A DNA stretch of 64,000 nucleotides from Simmondsia chinensis (GCA_018398585.1 JAGTTD010000010.1:26948638-27012637); one strand, 5' to 3'. Counted from the stretch's first letter, positions 43,674 through 55,835 are shown. The notes: generated from the sequence alone by a model not told the origin. Numbers and translations are program-made.

Positions 43674-43981
43674 TTTGGGTTAGGTGTTTGGGCTGTGGCT
43701 TCAGTCCCTGTCCTGGTTCTTGTGCTGGCCCCCGGTTCTTCTTCTTCTAGGTTCCCTACGTGTGATGGGCCTGTGCCTGTTGGTGTTTCTTGTCCTCATG
43801 TTTTTTCTGGTCCTGTACTCGGTGGTTGTTGTGTCGTTTTTTTGCGGAGACCCTTTTTTGTTCCTGTTTTCTAGTTTTTTGTTAGCTTTTTTTGGTCTCC
43901 GTTTTGTTGCGGGCAGTCTCAGGCCTCGCCTAGGGAGTGGCCGGCTTGTTTAGCGACTTCGTCACGATTTATCAAAAAAAA
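43674..43981 (+). other. LINE 3' untranslated region and poly(A)
   Basis: T-rich and G/T-rich, with CCTGTTGGTGTTTCTTGTCC-type words and a final TTTATCAAAAAAAAA. The end TTCGTCACGATTTATCAAAA is close to the end of the minus-strand LINE at 59089-59130 (TTGCCGACATTTATCAAAA). An 89-codon hydrophobic frame here (43684-43953) is a composition artefact. Confidence 0.65.
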
Positions 43982-43997
43982 AGATTAGTTGTTCTCT

Positions 43998-44200
43998 CTT
44001 TCCATTACTCTTTCAAAGACCATATGACAACGAGATAGTAACAATGCTTTCCAACATGCCTTCCTCAATGATGATTTCTACATGAAGTAACCCCTGGAAG
44101 TTTCACCCACTTTCCTAGGTCATGTGTTTCATCTGCAAGGAAGTAAGGTAAATTTCACCATAGAGTACCCATGCCAAGTAGTTTCTCCCAAAATATTGAG
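43998..44200 (+). pseudogene. Copia RT remnant, right part
   Basis: Continuation of the RT fragment at 40590-41146. Readable: N-A-F-Q-H-A-F-L-N-D-D-F-Y-M-K and G-H-V-F-H-L-Q. These correspond to the V-N-N-A-F-L and H-V-C-x-L-Q blocks of copia RT. Sequence similarity fades after about 44150. Confidence 0.5.
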
Positions 44201-45090
44201 GGTGATAAATTGAAGCTTGTTAAGGCGTTGAACATTGTCGAACCACTAACAAAATAACAATTTATGACATAATAATAGTTTATTTGTTGTATGAATTGTC
44301 AAAGTACATATGGGATAAAATTAACATATAAATCGAATCCTGTCAAAAATGTTTCATATGTATGATAACTTCTTTGTCATGGTTTATACTACTGCGTATC
44401 TTATTAATATTAGTCAAAGTAGTCGTCAAACATGTGAATTGACAGACAATTCACACTATGTATTTCGTGATTACACGAAAAATGTTGAGGAGTACTCCAC
44501 ATGTGAGTCTTGCAGCTGAATCCCATATTAGAATGGTAAGGGTAAAGAGATCAATTAATAAGTGTAGTGGGTTACTCCCCCTATAATCAATTAATTTTAG
44601 GATGAAACCCTACTTAAGCTGATATGTGGATCTTATGTGTGTCAACTCTATGTAGGCCCGATGAAAAATTGAACAAAAAACAAACAAAATTGGTGACATG
44701 CCAATAGCGTTGTGAAAAATATTAAATTTTGTTACAATACTTACTTTTACAAGTAAGTCCACTTTTGCATGCTTGATAAATACAAAATTGATATTATGAA
44801 TCTATATGTCACATCAAACAATATTGTATTAGCTCTTATATTATGTATATATATATATTCAATATATAAGACATCAATTAGAAATAGATATCAAAAAATA
44901 AATCTGTGTATATGTGTAAAATATATCCATAAAGGAGATGAAAATAATGAAATCTTTGTCTCTTCTGAAAACAAGCATAATTGTATAGAGTCTTATAATT
45001 GTGCAATTCTCTTTTGGAATAATTGAAATAATTACGGAGTTATGTCTTCGAGTAACAAAAAAAAATTTTATAGCAGTATTTTTGAAAGCT
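44201..45090. other. AT-rich, no gene
   Basis: No recognisable coding or repeat structure. An 85-codon plus frame (44769-45026) is AT-driven and contains no motif. Confidence 0.4.
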
Positions 45091-45099
45091 TGTTAAGGT

Positions 45100-45225
45100 T
45101 AGGAGCCCTTGGAAAGAATCTTCCTTCAGGGTAGGTTACTTAGGGGTAAAATTGCATACATTTGACCCCCCTCCCCAAAACCATGCCTTTCATGTACCGG
45201 GTTTATTGTTGCTGTATCTTTGAGA
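45100..45225 (+). mobile_element. Au-type SINE, sense orientation
   Basis: Reads CTTGGAAAGAATCTTCCTTCAGGGTAGG, then GGGGTAAAATTGCATACATTTGACCCCCCTCCCCAAAACCATGC, then ACCGGGTTTATTGTTGCTGT. This is the Au body order, ending in a TTGTTG-type tail. No 5S-like or clear tRNA head precedes it. Confidence 0.65.
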
Positions 45226-45321
45226 GACAGAATAGTCGTATAACAGGCTTTGTGAGACTTTTGTTTATTTTATCTATTTTATTCGGGAGATATGATCACA
45301 TTTCAAAAAATGTATACTTTG

Positions 45322-46222
45322 TGTAGTAAATAACAGGACAACTTAACCGCAGCAAATTACAGCGTAAAATGTAGCAAAAAATATAGGTAAAATATATCTA
45401 TAAATGACAGTAAAATACTGCAGGAAAATAGTAAAATATTGCAGTAATATGAAGTTGTAAACACAGTATAAAATCAGTGAACAATGGCAGCGAATAAATA
45501 GTAAAAATACCTAAGCATAGCAATCAAATAATTGTTAGAAGATTGATAAATATTTAATCACAGCAACGAAAGGAGAAAGTAATTGGAGAGATCTCACAAA
45601 AGATGATATCGCGCCGTGGTAAATGCCACTGTCCTAAAAGACGATTCCGCCGCCGCTCCAGTGCACACAGTAATACCGGTAGCCGTCCTCCAGGATTAAT
45701 GCGATCCGGCTCTTAACGTGCACTCGTTAATTTTCGGGTAGGAGTGCCTTTGAACTTTGCCCAAATCGCAATACAAAGAAGGGTGTTTAAAATCAGATCC
45801 TTTGACAGACGAATCACTTGAAACTGGAACTGGACATAGAAACCTTTGCAACAGCTAAATACGCCGTGAACAAATTGCAAAAATCAAAAACAGTGAAACC
45901 TTCTTTGCAGCGATTGAAAAAGAGACAGAGGAGAGAGAAACGCAGGGGTTGGTATTTCTGGGTAAGTTAGGACAAGAGAATAATGGGCGCTTATTAAGTA
46001 GAAGGAATTTTTTTTATTTGCAATGGTAAATGAGGAACGTAATAAATAGTAACGGTAAAATAACAGACGTAATAAATTGCAACGGCCATATTGTCATTTA
46101 ATTCCCAACTGTCACATTTTAATGACCCTAAGCGGCTAATAACGGTAAACGGTCAGTAAATAGGAACGGTTAAATTATTTTTCCCATAACACTTATGTTT
46201 AGCTTGTATCATTTTTCCAACA
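45322..46222 (-). repeat. 3' LTR of element U
   Basis: 901 bp. On the minus strand it starts TGTTGGAAAAATGATACAAG and ends CTGTTATTTACTACA. It matches the split copy at 50803-50959 plus 56115-56862 throughout, including GATGATATCGCGCCGT and the CCGCCGCTCC.GTGCACAC block. Confidence 0.9.
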
Positions 46223-46431
46223 ATCCCCCACAAAGGATACAAGCGGAAGAGAACAAAGAAGAATAGATTGGGCAAAGGGAGTTTAGTTTTTCAGTGCCGA
46301 TGTCTCGCGACTTAAATCGTCACCTAGTGTAACCCAAGTTTAGGACCAACATATTGCAAGGTGACTTTCGTCTTGAACCTCACAAGGGGTTGTATAGTCT
46401 TCTACCTGGACACATGCCAAACTCCAGATCT

Positions 46432-46870
46432 CGACAACTCCTGCGATTTGGCGCATTTTATCGGCCATGCGCTCGTCCTGGAAATTCATAGGCGCTCTAG
46501 AAGGCAAGTCTTAATCCTTCATAGGGATCGGCCATACTCCCACACCTTATATAGGTGGATCCCATCAAGTGTGTGTTACCGCACACCACCAAACATATGG
46601 ATATAGGTCCATTAAGAGCTAAAGCTCAACCTTACCCCTTGGTAACATAACGACAACTCATGTGGTTCGACACATTTTATCGGCCATGCGCTCATCTTGT
46701 ATATTCTTAGGCACTCTAGAAGGCAAGTCTTAAACCTTCATAGGGAGCGGCCAGACTCCCACACCTACATAGGTGGATCCCATCAAGTGTGTGTTACCGC
46801 ACACCACCAAATGTATGGATATGGTTCCATTAAGAGCTAAAACTCAACCTCACCCCTGGTAACATACAGA
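46432..46870. repeat. Tandem duplication, period ~219 bp
   Basis: Two copies start at CGACAACTC (46432 and 46651). Each has CATTTTATCGGCCATGCGCTC, CTCTAGAAGGCAAGTCTTAA, CCCATCAAGTGTGTGTTACC and TTAAGAGCTAAA.CTCAACC. A partial third copy follows at 46870-46930. It is non-coding, in the 3' untranslated zone of element U. Confidence 0.9.
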
Positions 46871-47039
46871 CAATGTCCATCAAGTGCAGGCCTCGCTTAC
46901 ACCACCAAACATATGGCTATGGACCCGTCTCTGCACTATCATACCATAGGGAGGGACAAAATAAAACACAGTGCACTCCTTGAATGAAACTATGACTTTT
47001 CACATTGAACCTATTAAGACTAGGTTGGATACATCACAG

Positions 47040-47590
47040 TTTATTCATGTATAGACTTTAGTCCCATCCCCCTCGATGTTTCCACAATCGTTGTACGACA
47101 TAGAGTCTTTATTAATGGGTCCACAAGGTCCTTTTTAAACCATACACAATTTAGTGATATCACTTTCTTCCGAGTAGATCATTTACGATCTCATGCCTGA
47201 GACGAATAGGTCTCCTCTTGCCAAACCCATCAAGTGTGCAGTGTCCACACCACCCATCACGGACTATGGGTTAGGTTAATGCTTCATGCTCAACCATCAC
47301 AAATGGCATTTCACATTGTATTGCAACAAAGCGGTACTTGAGAGTTGACCATTGCCAACTTCAATCACAAGTTATTCTCACCCCCAAATTGAGGTATCTG
47401 CAACGAGCTGTTAAACAACTAGCTCCATCGCCTGCCAACTTGAACAAAGTCAGTATGACACAATAGTGAAGCAAATAGCATATCAATAAAATTATATCTC
47501 CATCCCAAGTACCCAAATAGTACACATCGTACATATATCGTACATACAATTGGCACGAAAACCATATACCGCAAACTGTCACTTTCATAT
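47040..47590 (-). pseudogene. RNase H remnant of copia element U
   Basis: Minus-strand translation gives G-K-R-R-P-I-R-L-R-H-E-I-V-N-D-L-L near 47180-47230 in one frame. Then D-L-V-D-P-L-I-K-T-L and V-E-T-S-R-G-M-G-L-K-S near 47060-47145 in another. These are the final RNase H motifs of copia polyproteins (H-I-R-x-R-H, L-A-D-P-L-T-K, G-M-G-L-K). A 75-codon frame at 47361-47588 lies just upstream and may be part of it. Confidence 0.6.
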
Positions 47591-50500
47591 CTCTTCACAA
47601 TTGTGAAACATTATTACCAGTTTAGGTCACAAAAGACTATATACCCATTTCCATCGTACTTAGAGTGCATGCATTATTATCATTAAGGATAGTCCCTGTC
47701 TTACCAATGTTGTATTAACTTTTGGTGGTGTCAAGAGAAAGAGGTACAGAAGACCATAATTCATAAGATGCTTTTTACAATTTAACTTAAGGCAACTCAA
47801 GCCTCTGCAAGGCTCTCAAGCCCAAGTGCTTAGCATCATTAAGCTATTTACACCGACTTTGGACAATCACCAAAATAATATCCCCACCATAATCAATTTT
47901 CATAAGTTAGTTATAACTAGCAACATTGATAAAAACACAATAATTAGAAAAGATCATGATCAAATAACATATCTCACATGCTATTAAGTGCTCTTACAAC
48001 CCCCACTATGGAATGTCTTACATTATATTCCTAAGCCATTCAAATTTTCTATCTGACAACTTAGTCTTTAAGGAAAACTAAAATATGTAGGTTTCAGAGG
48101 GGTATCACAAAACATAGCTCACTAATGAGCCTAATAATTAGTATAATATGTATCATTGATATCAGACACCCAACACAACAAAGAGTCTATTACAGTGTAG
48201 ACCCCATTCATAGTACTTCACTAGCACCTCAAAACTTTAATTAGAGCACTTCAATATTCATTATTTGGATCCATGTATGTAAGAATAGATCTACCACTAA
48301 CATATGATATAATAAGATGAGTGTTACCTTATTCATCAAAACAAAATGCTATCAATCACCTTAGTATATTCAGCTTGTGGCACGATGCCAGGTTTTTCTC
48401 CTCATCGCATGAACACTAGGGTCACATAGTATGTCATCCAAATGACCAACATGCGCGTACAGCATATGACGATAACTTAAATAAGGACACAAGCTAAATA
48501 CCAAGCCTATGATCAATCATGGTTCTCATATGACCTGCTCATTACCCTTTTTTCAAAAGCTAGAAAAGAAGGCATAAAATAATGATCCTAAGGGCACAAA
48601 ATTCTCCAAAGACAACACTAAGTTCACATATGACTCGAACATATCATGTATTTCCCAATTCTTGGCAAAAATTCAGCAAAACAGTCCAAAAACCAGCATG
48701 AAACCAGTATGAATAGCAACATTCAGCCCAAAACCCATATAAAGGTAATATGGACAATGACATACAACAGCTACACATCAAGTAGCAACATATTCAGCTT
48801 GAAAACAGTCCATAAACAACATGTTTATCATCACTTCAAGCAACATGTGACAACATGCACCAACTTGCTTCATACATAGCCATCGGAAATACATGAGACA
48901 TCAACATGGAGACTAATACACAAAATAACACATGGACTTTTACAAGAACTCACCAGTCCTATTACCCCATTACAAGAATCAACTATTTCACTTAGACTAC
49001 TCCAAATGTACAAGAAATCCAACTCTAACATATAAGGTTAATCTCATGGTTAAAACTTAAACGTACCCTGCTCTATCAACAACAACAATCCCGGTGCCAC
49101 AGTGTCTCCCGCAAGTACCATGCTCTATCCACACAAGGATTTCAAGATCATGCAACTAGACATGCCTAATCTAAGAGTAAGCCCATTCTAGGTTCAAGGC
49201 TCAAGTTCACAATCGACCTCAAGTATTAAACTCGTATTAACCTCAACAATCACACAAAAATTGAAAAACACACAATTCAATTTTCGTACAGTATGGCCAG
49301 CCGCATAACAGTAGCACTAGCATCATATGAGCAAGGTTAAATCAAAATTTGATGTCACTCTTTTGATCTAATTCTAGGATGAGGGCACACACAACTCCAC
49401 AAACATACCTTTCATATACCTGTATTAAGGTGTATTATTATTATTTCATGTTAGCTGGATTAAGATCAACATAGTTCACATTGTCCTTTTAGAAATCCAA
49501 AATAAAGCATTCCACAAGTTCTAACCATTATTATCCTACAACACAGTACCCCCCACATTTCGCTAGCTCGTAGTCTAAGTCGTATAAGTGTAGCTTCATC
49601 CCAACCATAGACTCTACTTAATTTGTGCACCACACAAGATTAAAGAACTCAATCAAATGCAATGTTTTTGTACTACACATATGGAGAAGAGACTTTGTAT
49701 CAAGATGTGAAATTCTATATAATATTGGACAGTATCGTCCTAATCAAACATGCATGCTAGCGATCACATGGATATAATTATTAGATAATAAAATACATCT
49801 ATTCAATTTTCAACATTAGTTTAGACGACACTGTCCTTCTAATTACATAATGTATGCTAGTAACAATATCTCACACAAATATTAAGGCACATATCACCAA
49901 TCATATGCTTATTTATTCTCAAATGAGACAATATAAAATTTTTAATGTTGACCCCAAGTAGGCATCATTATCAAATTACTCATCAAGGCCAATAGGTGAA
50001 AGCATAAAGGGTTCTTCTTTCTGTTTGTTCCAAAGAGACTTTTCCTTTGGGTCATTACATAGGAAAATAATTAGATGTCTATTTGATAATACACCACTAG
50101 ATCATGGCTAAGAGGTGTCAAAAAGAATTTCATGTTTTTGGGTCTATCCTTTGATCACTAATTTTGAATTTCATTTAGCCGTTAACCTTTAATTTTATTA
50201 ATCAGTAGCCAATATCATGTCCTTGTTTTGATCTACCCCTTTTTTATTAAAAGGTAATAATTTTAGATCAAATATATGTTGTGCGTGCACTGGCATTTTT
50301 CATAATGCGCATTGGCATTACATGTGAAGCATCACTATAGCTTCACTTTTCAAAGCATTTGCTCATTTAAATGCTATTAATGATTTTTGTAACTGACCAA
50401 ACGGTCGCGGTACTAAAATGACATTGAAGCGAGAATTATTGTAATTAGTTTTTTCCACATAATTTCTATATGACATTCCTTGTGTATTTTCCTCGAAAAA

Positions 50501-50802
50501 CACTCGTTTCATGTAGAATTTACAGACAGCAATCCTTTCACTCATTCTCATAATCAAGTCCAAGATTCTAGTGCATCAATGAGCAAATATAGACAAGAAA
50601 ACACGTAGAGAGTAAACTTTGTATTTAAGGCTCCATTTGGTGGAATAGGTCACAAATAAATAGATCTAACATCACATCTTAGAGCAGACAATTGAGATCA
50701 CATACAAAATATTAAAACACAACATACCATGTGAGCTACAAATTTTTTTATAGATATAACCAGTAAATATATTCTAATTACTTTCAAAATCGTCTTTTAG
50801 AA
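47591..50802 (-). other. Eroded interior of element U, no readable gene
   Basis: By position this should hold gag, integrase and RT of U. No motif survived inspection on the minus strand. The sequence is AT-rich without long frames. No standard primer site was seen at 50785-50802. Confidence 0.4.
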
Positions 50803-50959
50803 TGTGGTAAATAAAAGGACAACTTAACCACAGCAAATTACAGGGTAAAATGCAGCAAAAAATATAGGTAAAATATATATGTAAATAACAGTAAAATACT
50901 GCAGGAAAACAGTAAAATATTGCAGTAATATGAAGTTGTAAACTCAATATAAAATCAGC
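50803..50959 (-). repeat. 5' LTR of element U, first piece
   Basis: TGTGGTAAATAAAAGGACAA.. matches 45322-45478. It is interrupted by element V at ATAAAATCAGC, where the intact copy reads ATAAAATCAGTGAACAATGG. Confidence 0.9.
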
Positions 50960-51195
50960 TGATGTAGACAATAATAAGACATAAGTAGCATAAGCCTTGG
51001 GTATTGCTATTACGTATAAATACAATTGTAATGATGCTGAAACAATTAATCAAACACAATTACTTCTCTCTCCTCTTCTTATCTTCCTCTCTCTCTCTAT
51101 CCTTCTAACCCTAATCCCCTCTCTCTTTCTCCTAATCTCTTCTCCTAACCCTAATTTCTTGGTAAATTGATGATGTACTACTAATTAGTATATCA
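50960..51195 (+). repeat. 5' LTR of element V
   Basis: TGATGTAGACAATAATAAG..TAGTATATCA. Contains TATAAATAC at 51015-51023 and a CT-rich block CTTCTCTCTCCTCTTC that recurs at 55980 in the 3' LTR. Confidence 0.93.
51015..51023 (+). promoter_or_regulatory. TATA box in the V 5' LTR
   Basis: TATAAATAC in the LTR. The 3' LTR has the diverged ATATAAACAC at the same place. Confidence 0.6.
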
Positions 51196-51196
51196 A

Positions 51197-51213
51197 TTGG
51201 TGTCAGATTTGGG
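51197..51213 (+). other. Primer binding site of element V
   Basis: TTGGTGTCAGATTTGGG lies one base after the LTR. It resembles TTGGTATCAGA of the initiator-tRNA site with one change, or a different tRNA whose end is CTGACACCA. Confidence 0.6.
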
Positions 51214-51236
51214 TTCTTGCTTTATTAGATTCATCA

Positions 51237-52784
51237 ATGGCAGATAATACTCGTAGCGTTTCGGAATTTCGTCGTTTGAAGTCTCGCATTGTAGAATCTG
51301 AGGCTCGCATTCAAGGCCAACTGGATAAACGTTTTGCTGCTAATGACGATCTGCAGCGCCTGTTGTCGGACACAGTGGCCGAAGTACAAACTCAAGTCGC
51401 CGACGTCAAGATCAATGTGGCTTCGATTAAGGATTCGCAAACGCGAATGATGTCCATGCTACAGGACCTCTGTGCAAATCAGTTGCGCACTTCGCCGGGC
51501 ATCCTTCCTAGTCCGGTCAACTTTCCGGTGCCACCACCGGTAACCACCTCGGTTTCGGTCTCTGGTATGTGTTCTTTGAGTCCTTCCTTGCATCAGTTTA
51601 ATATTCTCCTCTCTAAGATTGATTTTCCTCGATATGTTGGGGGCCCCGATATTAAAAATTGGCTATGGAAGTCCGAACAATTTTTCACAATAGATCACAC
51701 TCCGGATGATGCTAGGGTCAAATTAGCTTCGTTACATTTGGAAAATGATGCCCTAGAATGGCATCGGGCTTATGTTAAAACCTTGACTGTTCCGATTGAG
51801 GACATCGCGTGGTCGGATTATTCTGATCTTTTACTCCATCGTTTTGGGAGTATCCACGACAAACCGATGGCTGAGCTTATGCGATTGCGCCAAACCGATA
51901 CTATTCTTGAATATCAACATCAATTTGACCGTTTAGTTCCACGTTTAAGTTTGACTGAGGATTATTTGGTCTCTTGCTTTATTGAGGGCCTTCGTGATAA
52001 TATTCGTTTTCCGGTACTCATGTTGCAACCCAAGACATTGCAACACGCGATGCGCCTAGCACGTTTACAGGAACAACATGTCCTTACAATTTTACGCTCA
52101 TCTTCCCCAAGTTCCTCTCGCCATTCGGTACTGCGCCCTACTGCGCAGTCCACACTAAGCTTGGCTGGATCGGTGCCCCGGCCTTCGGGCACGCTTGGCT
52201 CGGACTCCCGCCTTATGTGTCGTGGCACCCGTACGATTTTCGCCGCTGAAGTGGAAGATCGTTGTATGAAAGGTCTTCGTTTTTTCTGTAAGGATCCGTT
52301 TGTACCTGGGCGCATGAAATTTTGTATCTCAAAAAATCCTCAATTACAACTCATTACTGGCCCAATGGAGGAGTCGGGGGATGAGGATACTGAGCCTCCT
52401 TCTCTCGATGTTGATGAGGTTATTGATGCTGAGGTTCCTCGCTTATCTTGTCATGCCTTGGATGGGGTTACAACCTATAACACAATGTGCATTACGGGTT
52501 TTTATCATCGACAACCATTGCACATCCTTATCGATAGTGGCAGTACTCACAACATTTTGGATGTTGCCGCCGCTCGTCGTGTCGAGTGTGTCTCTACACC
52601 CATTGCTCGTATGTTGGTTACTGTGGTTGATGGGAGTCGTCTCTATTGTTCCGAGTTCTGCGGCTCTTTCTCTTGGTTGTCTCAGGGACATGATTACTCT
52701 TGTGATGTATTGTTGCTCTCTCTCGGGGATTGCGATATGATGCTTGGGATTCAGTGGTTATCCACCTTGGGTCCGATTACGTGA
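51237..52784 (+). CDS. Gag and protease of gypsy element V
   Basis: 515 open codons. The ATG follows the primer site by about 24 bp. Residues ~20-80 are coiled-coil-like. Residues ~125-280 form the retrotransposon gag core (P-R-Y-V-G-G-P-D, N-D-A-L-E-W-H, F-D-R-L-V-P-R). The nucleocapsid zone (~345-370) reads F-F-C-K-D-P-F-V-P-G-R; the usual first Cys and the His of the knuckle are replaced, so zinc binding is probably lost. The protease active site I-L-I-D-S-G-S-T-H-N-I-L lies near residue 430. The TGA at 52782 replaces a Trp codon of the usual L-G-x-x-x-W-D-F junction. Pol continues in the same frame. Confidence 0.85.
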   Translation: MADNTRSVSEFRRLKSRIVESEARIQGQLDKRFAANDDLQRLLSDTVAEVQTQVADVKINVASIKDSQTRMMSMLQDLCANQLRTSPGILPSPVNFPVPPPVTTSVSVSGMCSLSPSLHQFNILLSKIDFPRYVGGPDIKNWLWKSEQFFTIDHTPDDARVKLASLHLENDALEWHRAYVKTLTVPIEDIAWSDYSDLLLHRFGSIHDKPMAELMRLRQTDTILEYQHQFDRLVPRLSLTEDYLVSCFIEGLRDNIRFPVLMLQPKTLQHAMRLARLQEQHVLTILRSSSPSSSRHSVLRPTAQSTLSLAGSVPRPSGTLGSDSRLMCRGTRTIFAAEVEDRCMKGLRFFCKDPFVPGRMKFCISKNPQLQLITGPMEESGDEDTEPPSLDVDEVIDAEVPRLSCHALDGVTTYNTMCITGFYHRQPLHILIDSGSTHNILDVAAARRVECVSTPIARMLVTVVDGSRLYCSEFCGSFSWLSQGHDYSCDVLLLSLGDCDMMLGIQWLSTLGPIT

Positions 52785-53762
52785 GACTTTGATCGTTTGC
52801 TTATGGAATTTCGCTATAATGGAGAAAACCGCAAGCTCTGTGGGAACCCCACATCTCTCCGTCCCGCGGGGAAAAAAAGTTTGCTCAAACTTTCTATTTT
52901 GAGTTCTGTTATTCATTCCGTTCTTATTACGGTTCCATCATTATTTTCTATTCACGCTCCGAGACCACCGGACCCTTCACCCTTGTTTCCAGATGAGATT
53001 TGGTAGAACTTAAATGATTTATTACTCGAGTTTGGGTCGTTTTTTGACACACCACGTTCACTTCCACCTTCTCGGCCGTTACATGATCACGGTATTACGC
53101 TTAAACCGGGCGAAACTCCGGTTAATCTTCGGCCATATAGATACCCTCTTGTGCAAAAGGATGCCATTGAGTCCATGATTTCCGATACATTTGAAACGGG
53201 TATGATTCGTCCTAGCAATAGCCTTTATGCTTCCCCCGTCATTTTAGTCAAGAAAAAAGATGGTTCTTGGCTCATGTGTGTTGATTACCGAGAGTTAAAC
53301 CGTAAGACTTTTAAGGATAAGTTTCCGATTCCTGCTGTCGAAGAACTCTTAGATGAGCTATGTGGGTTGGTTCTGTTCTCGAAACTCGACCTTCGCAGTG
53401 GGTACCATCAGGTACACATGCGTGAAGGGGATATTTACAAGACCACTTTTCGCACGCATCAGGGCCATTATGAATTTCTTGTTATCCCTTTCAGTCTAAC
53501 GAACGCCCCGGCTACATTTCAAGGGCTGATGAATTCGGTTTTTCAGCCCAATTTGCGCAAATTTATTCTCGTTTTTTTCGATGACATCCTCATTTATAGT
53601 CCCGATATCCGCACACATTTATGTCATCTACGTCTCACCTTTGAGCTTATGCGTGCCCACTGTTTGTGTGCCAAGAACTCGAAGTGCGAATTTTTGTTGC
53701 CCGAAATTGACTATTTGAGATATCGTATCTCCACTCGGGGTGTGTATATCGAACCAGAGTAA
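52785..53762 (+). pseudogene. Reverse transcriptase of element V (stops at 53004, 53760)
   Basis: Same frame as gag. After a stop at 53004, 203 open codons (53151-53762) cover the RT fingers and palm: V-I-L-V-K-K-K-D-G-S-W, V-D-Y-R-E-L-N, K-L-D-L-R-S-G-Y-H-Q, F-S-L-T-N-A-P-A-T-F and the catalytic F-F-D-D-I-L-I-Y-S. The family norm L-N of V-D-Y-R-x-L-N is kept. A TAA at 53760 ends it. The following ~45 bp are shifted by one base and then restored, with a second stop at 53778. Confidence 0.85.
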
Positions 53763-53780
53763 AATTTAGGCTGTGCGTGA

Positions 53781-54551
53781 TTGGCCGTGTCCCGCAAACG
53801 TCAAACAACTTCGGGTTTTCTTGGTTTGGCAGGCTATTATCGTCGTTTTATACGCAATTGTGGTTCTATAAGCAAACCTTTAACCGAATTACTTAAATGT
53901 GATTCGTTCTCTTGGTCTACCGCTGCCCAACATGCTTTTGAGGAGTTAAAGGACGCTTTAACTTGTGCTCCGGTTCTTGCTCTTCCTAATTTTTCGAGGA
54001 CATTTGTGGTTGAGACGGATGCGTCGGGCCGTGTCTTAGGGGTGGTTTTGATGCAAGACGGGCATCCGATCACTTACTTAAGTAAGGCTCTCTCCCCTAC
54101 GCACCAAGCTTTATTGGTCTATGAACAGGAGTTGATGGCTGTTGTTCTCGCGGTTTGTAAATGGGCGCATTATTTGTCGCACCGTCATTTCATACTTCGA
54201 GTGGATCAACAAAGCCTCAAATTTTTTCTTGAGGAAACTATTAACACCCCATTGCAACGGGCTTGGCTATTGAAGCTCATGGGTTTCACCTATAGCATTG
54301 AGTACAAGAAAGGTAGCAAAAATCGGGCCACCGATGCTCTTTCTCGCATTCCTGTTTCGGGTGCCACTTTGCATACGTTGATACTCAACTTACAATCCCC
54401 GTTATTGGATGAGGTTCGCGCCTCCTGGTCTACGAATCCAGACTTGTCTCGCCTCATTGGTGAGCTTCAACAGCAACCGTAGCGCCACCCCACCTTCGTC
54501 TGGAACAACAACGAGCTGCGGCGTTTCGGTCGTTTGGTTGTGGGCTAGGAT
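53781..54551 (+). pseudogene. RNase H part of element V
   Basis: Opens with G-F-L-G-L-A-G-Y-Y-R-R-F-I, the RT-connection motif. Then V-V-E-T-D-A-S-G, R-V-L-G-V-V-L, Y-E-Q-E-L-M-A-V, and K-N-R-A-T-D-A-L-S-R near 54318. These are the D, E and D blocks of gypsy RNase H. Stops at 54480 and 54549 interrupt the spacer before integrase. Confidence 0.85.
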
Positions 54552-55835
54552 ATGGGCTTACATCATCGCATTTTTTATCTCTACCATTCCTTGTTAGTTG
54601 GGGGACATTCCGGGGTGGACGCTACATTTCGGAAATTACATAGCTTTTTTTATTGGCGTGGGTTACGACGTGATGTTTATAAGTTTGTTTCGGAGTGTAC
54701 GATTTGCCAACGGTGTAAACCCGATACAGCCGCCTCCCCGAGACTCCTCCAACCGTTACCTATTTCGGATACTGTGTGGACCTCGATCTAGATGGATTTT
54801 ATTGAGGGGTTGCCCTTGTCCCGTGGGAAGAATACTATTTTTGTCGTGGTTGACCGATTGAGCAAGTATGCGCATTTTATGCTTTTGACTCATCCCTATT
54901 CCGCGGAGACAGTGGCACGGGTCTTCCTTGATTCGATTTTTCGGTTACACGGTCTTCCGCATAGCATTGTTTCGGATCGCGACTCGGTCTTCTTGAGTCT
55001 TTTCTGGCAAGAGTTATTCCGGGTTTTGGCTGTCGATCTCCTTATGTCCTCTAGTTATCATCCTCAGACGGACGGTCAAACCGAGGTCATCAACCGCAGT
55101 CTCGAGACGTATCTCTGTATCTTCTGTTGTCACATGCCCGCAACTTGGCCCGATTTTATACCAATGGCAGAATGGTGGTATAACACATCTTTTCATTCCG
55201 CCATTCCGTCTACCCTGTTTGAGGTCTTGTATGGTCAACCGCCCCCGTTACATATTCCTTATGTTCCCGGTGAGACCGATGCCGCGTCAGTGGATCATAG
55301 TTTAGCTGCTCGGGAGGAGGCGGTTCAGTTCCTCAAGCACCATTTATCTCGGGCCCAGCTTTGTATGAAACAGTTAGCCGATCGGAACCATTCCAAGCGG
55401 CAGTTTGGGGTTGGTGATTGGATTTATCTTAAACTCCAACCGTTTCGTCAGTCGTCCGTGCATGCCCGTTCGAATAAGAAGCTCGCGGCCAAGTACTATG
55501 GGCCCTATCGCATTATCGCCAAGATTGGTTCCGTTGCTTACACTCTTTCTTTTCCACCTGACGTTCGCAATCACTCTACTTTTCATGTTTCACAACTACG
55601 ACGTTACGTGGGATCGATAGCTCCGGGCCAACCAACCTTTGTTCCTGATGCTCCTGTGATTCATTGGGAGCCGTTTGTGATTCTGGATCGTCGCCTCGTC
55701 AAGCGTCGTAATAAAGCCGTCACACAGTGGCTAATACATTGGAAGGATCATACTCCGGAAGATTCGACTTGGGAGGACGCTTCCGAGTTTTGTCTTCGTT
55801 TTCCTCAATTTTTTCCTTGTGGGCAAGGAAAATCT

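Larger units (their letters stand above)
41147..43981 (+). mobile_element. ORF1-only L1-type LINE with 16-bp target duplication
   Basis: Flanked by identical AGATTAGTTGTTCTCT at 41131-41146 and 43982-43997. The 3' end is GATTTATC followed by an A run, as in plant L1s. From 5' to 3' it has a C-rich leader (41147-41834), one ORF1-type frame with an RRM and a DUF4283-like region, and a T-rich 3' UTR (43674-43972). No endonuclease or RT is present. Because leader and 3' end are both retained, this is not ordinary 5' truncation. It resembles a half-LINE like mammalian HAL1. Confidence 0.82.

Noticed and set aside
43684..43953. 89-codon hydrophobic frame resembling a membrane protein
   Set aside because: It lies in the T-rich LINE 3' UTR; hydrophobicity follows from T-rich codons, and no start context or homologue is recognisable.
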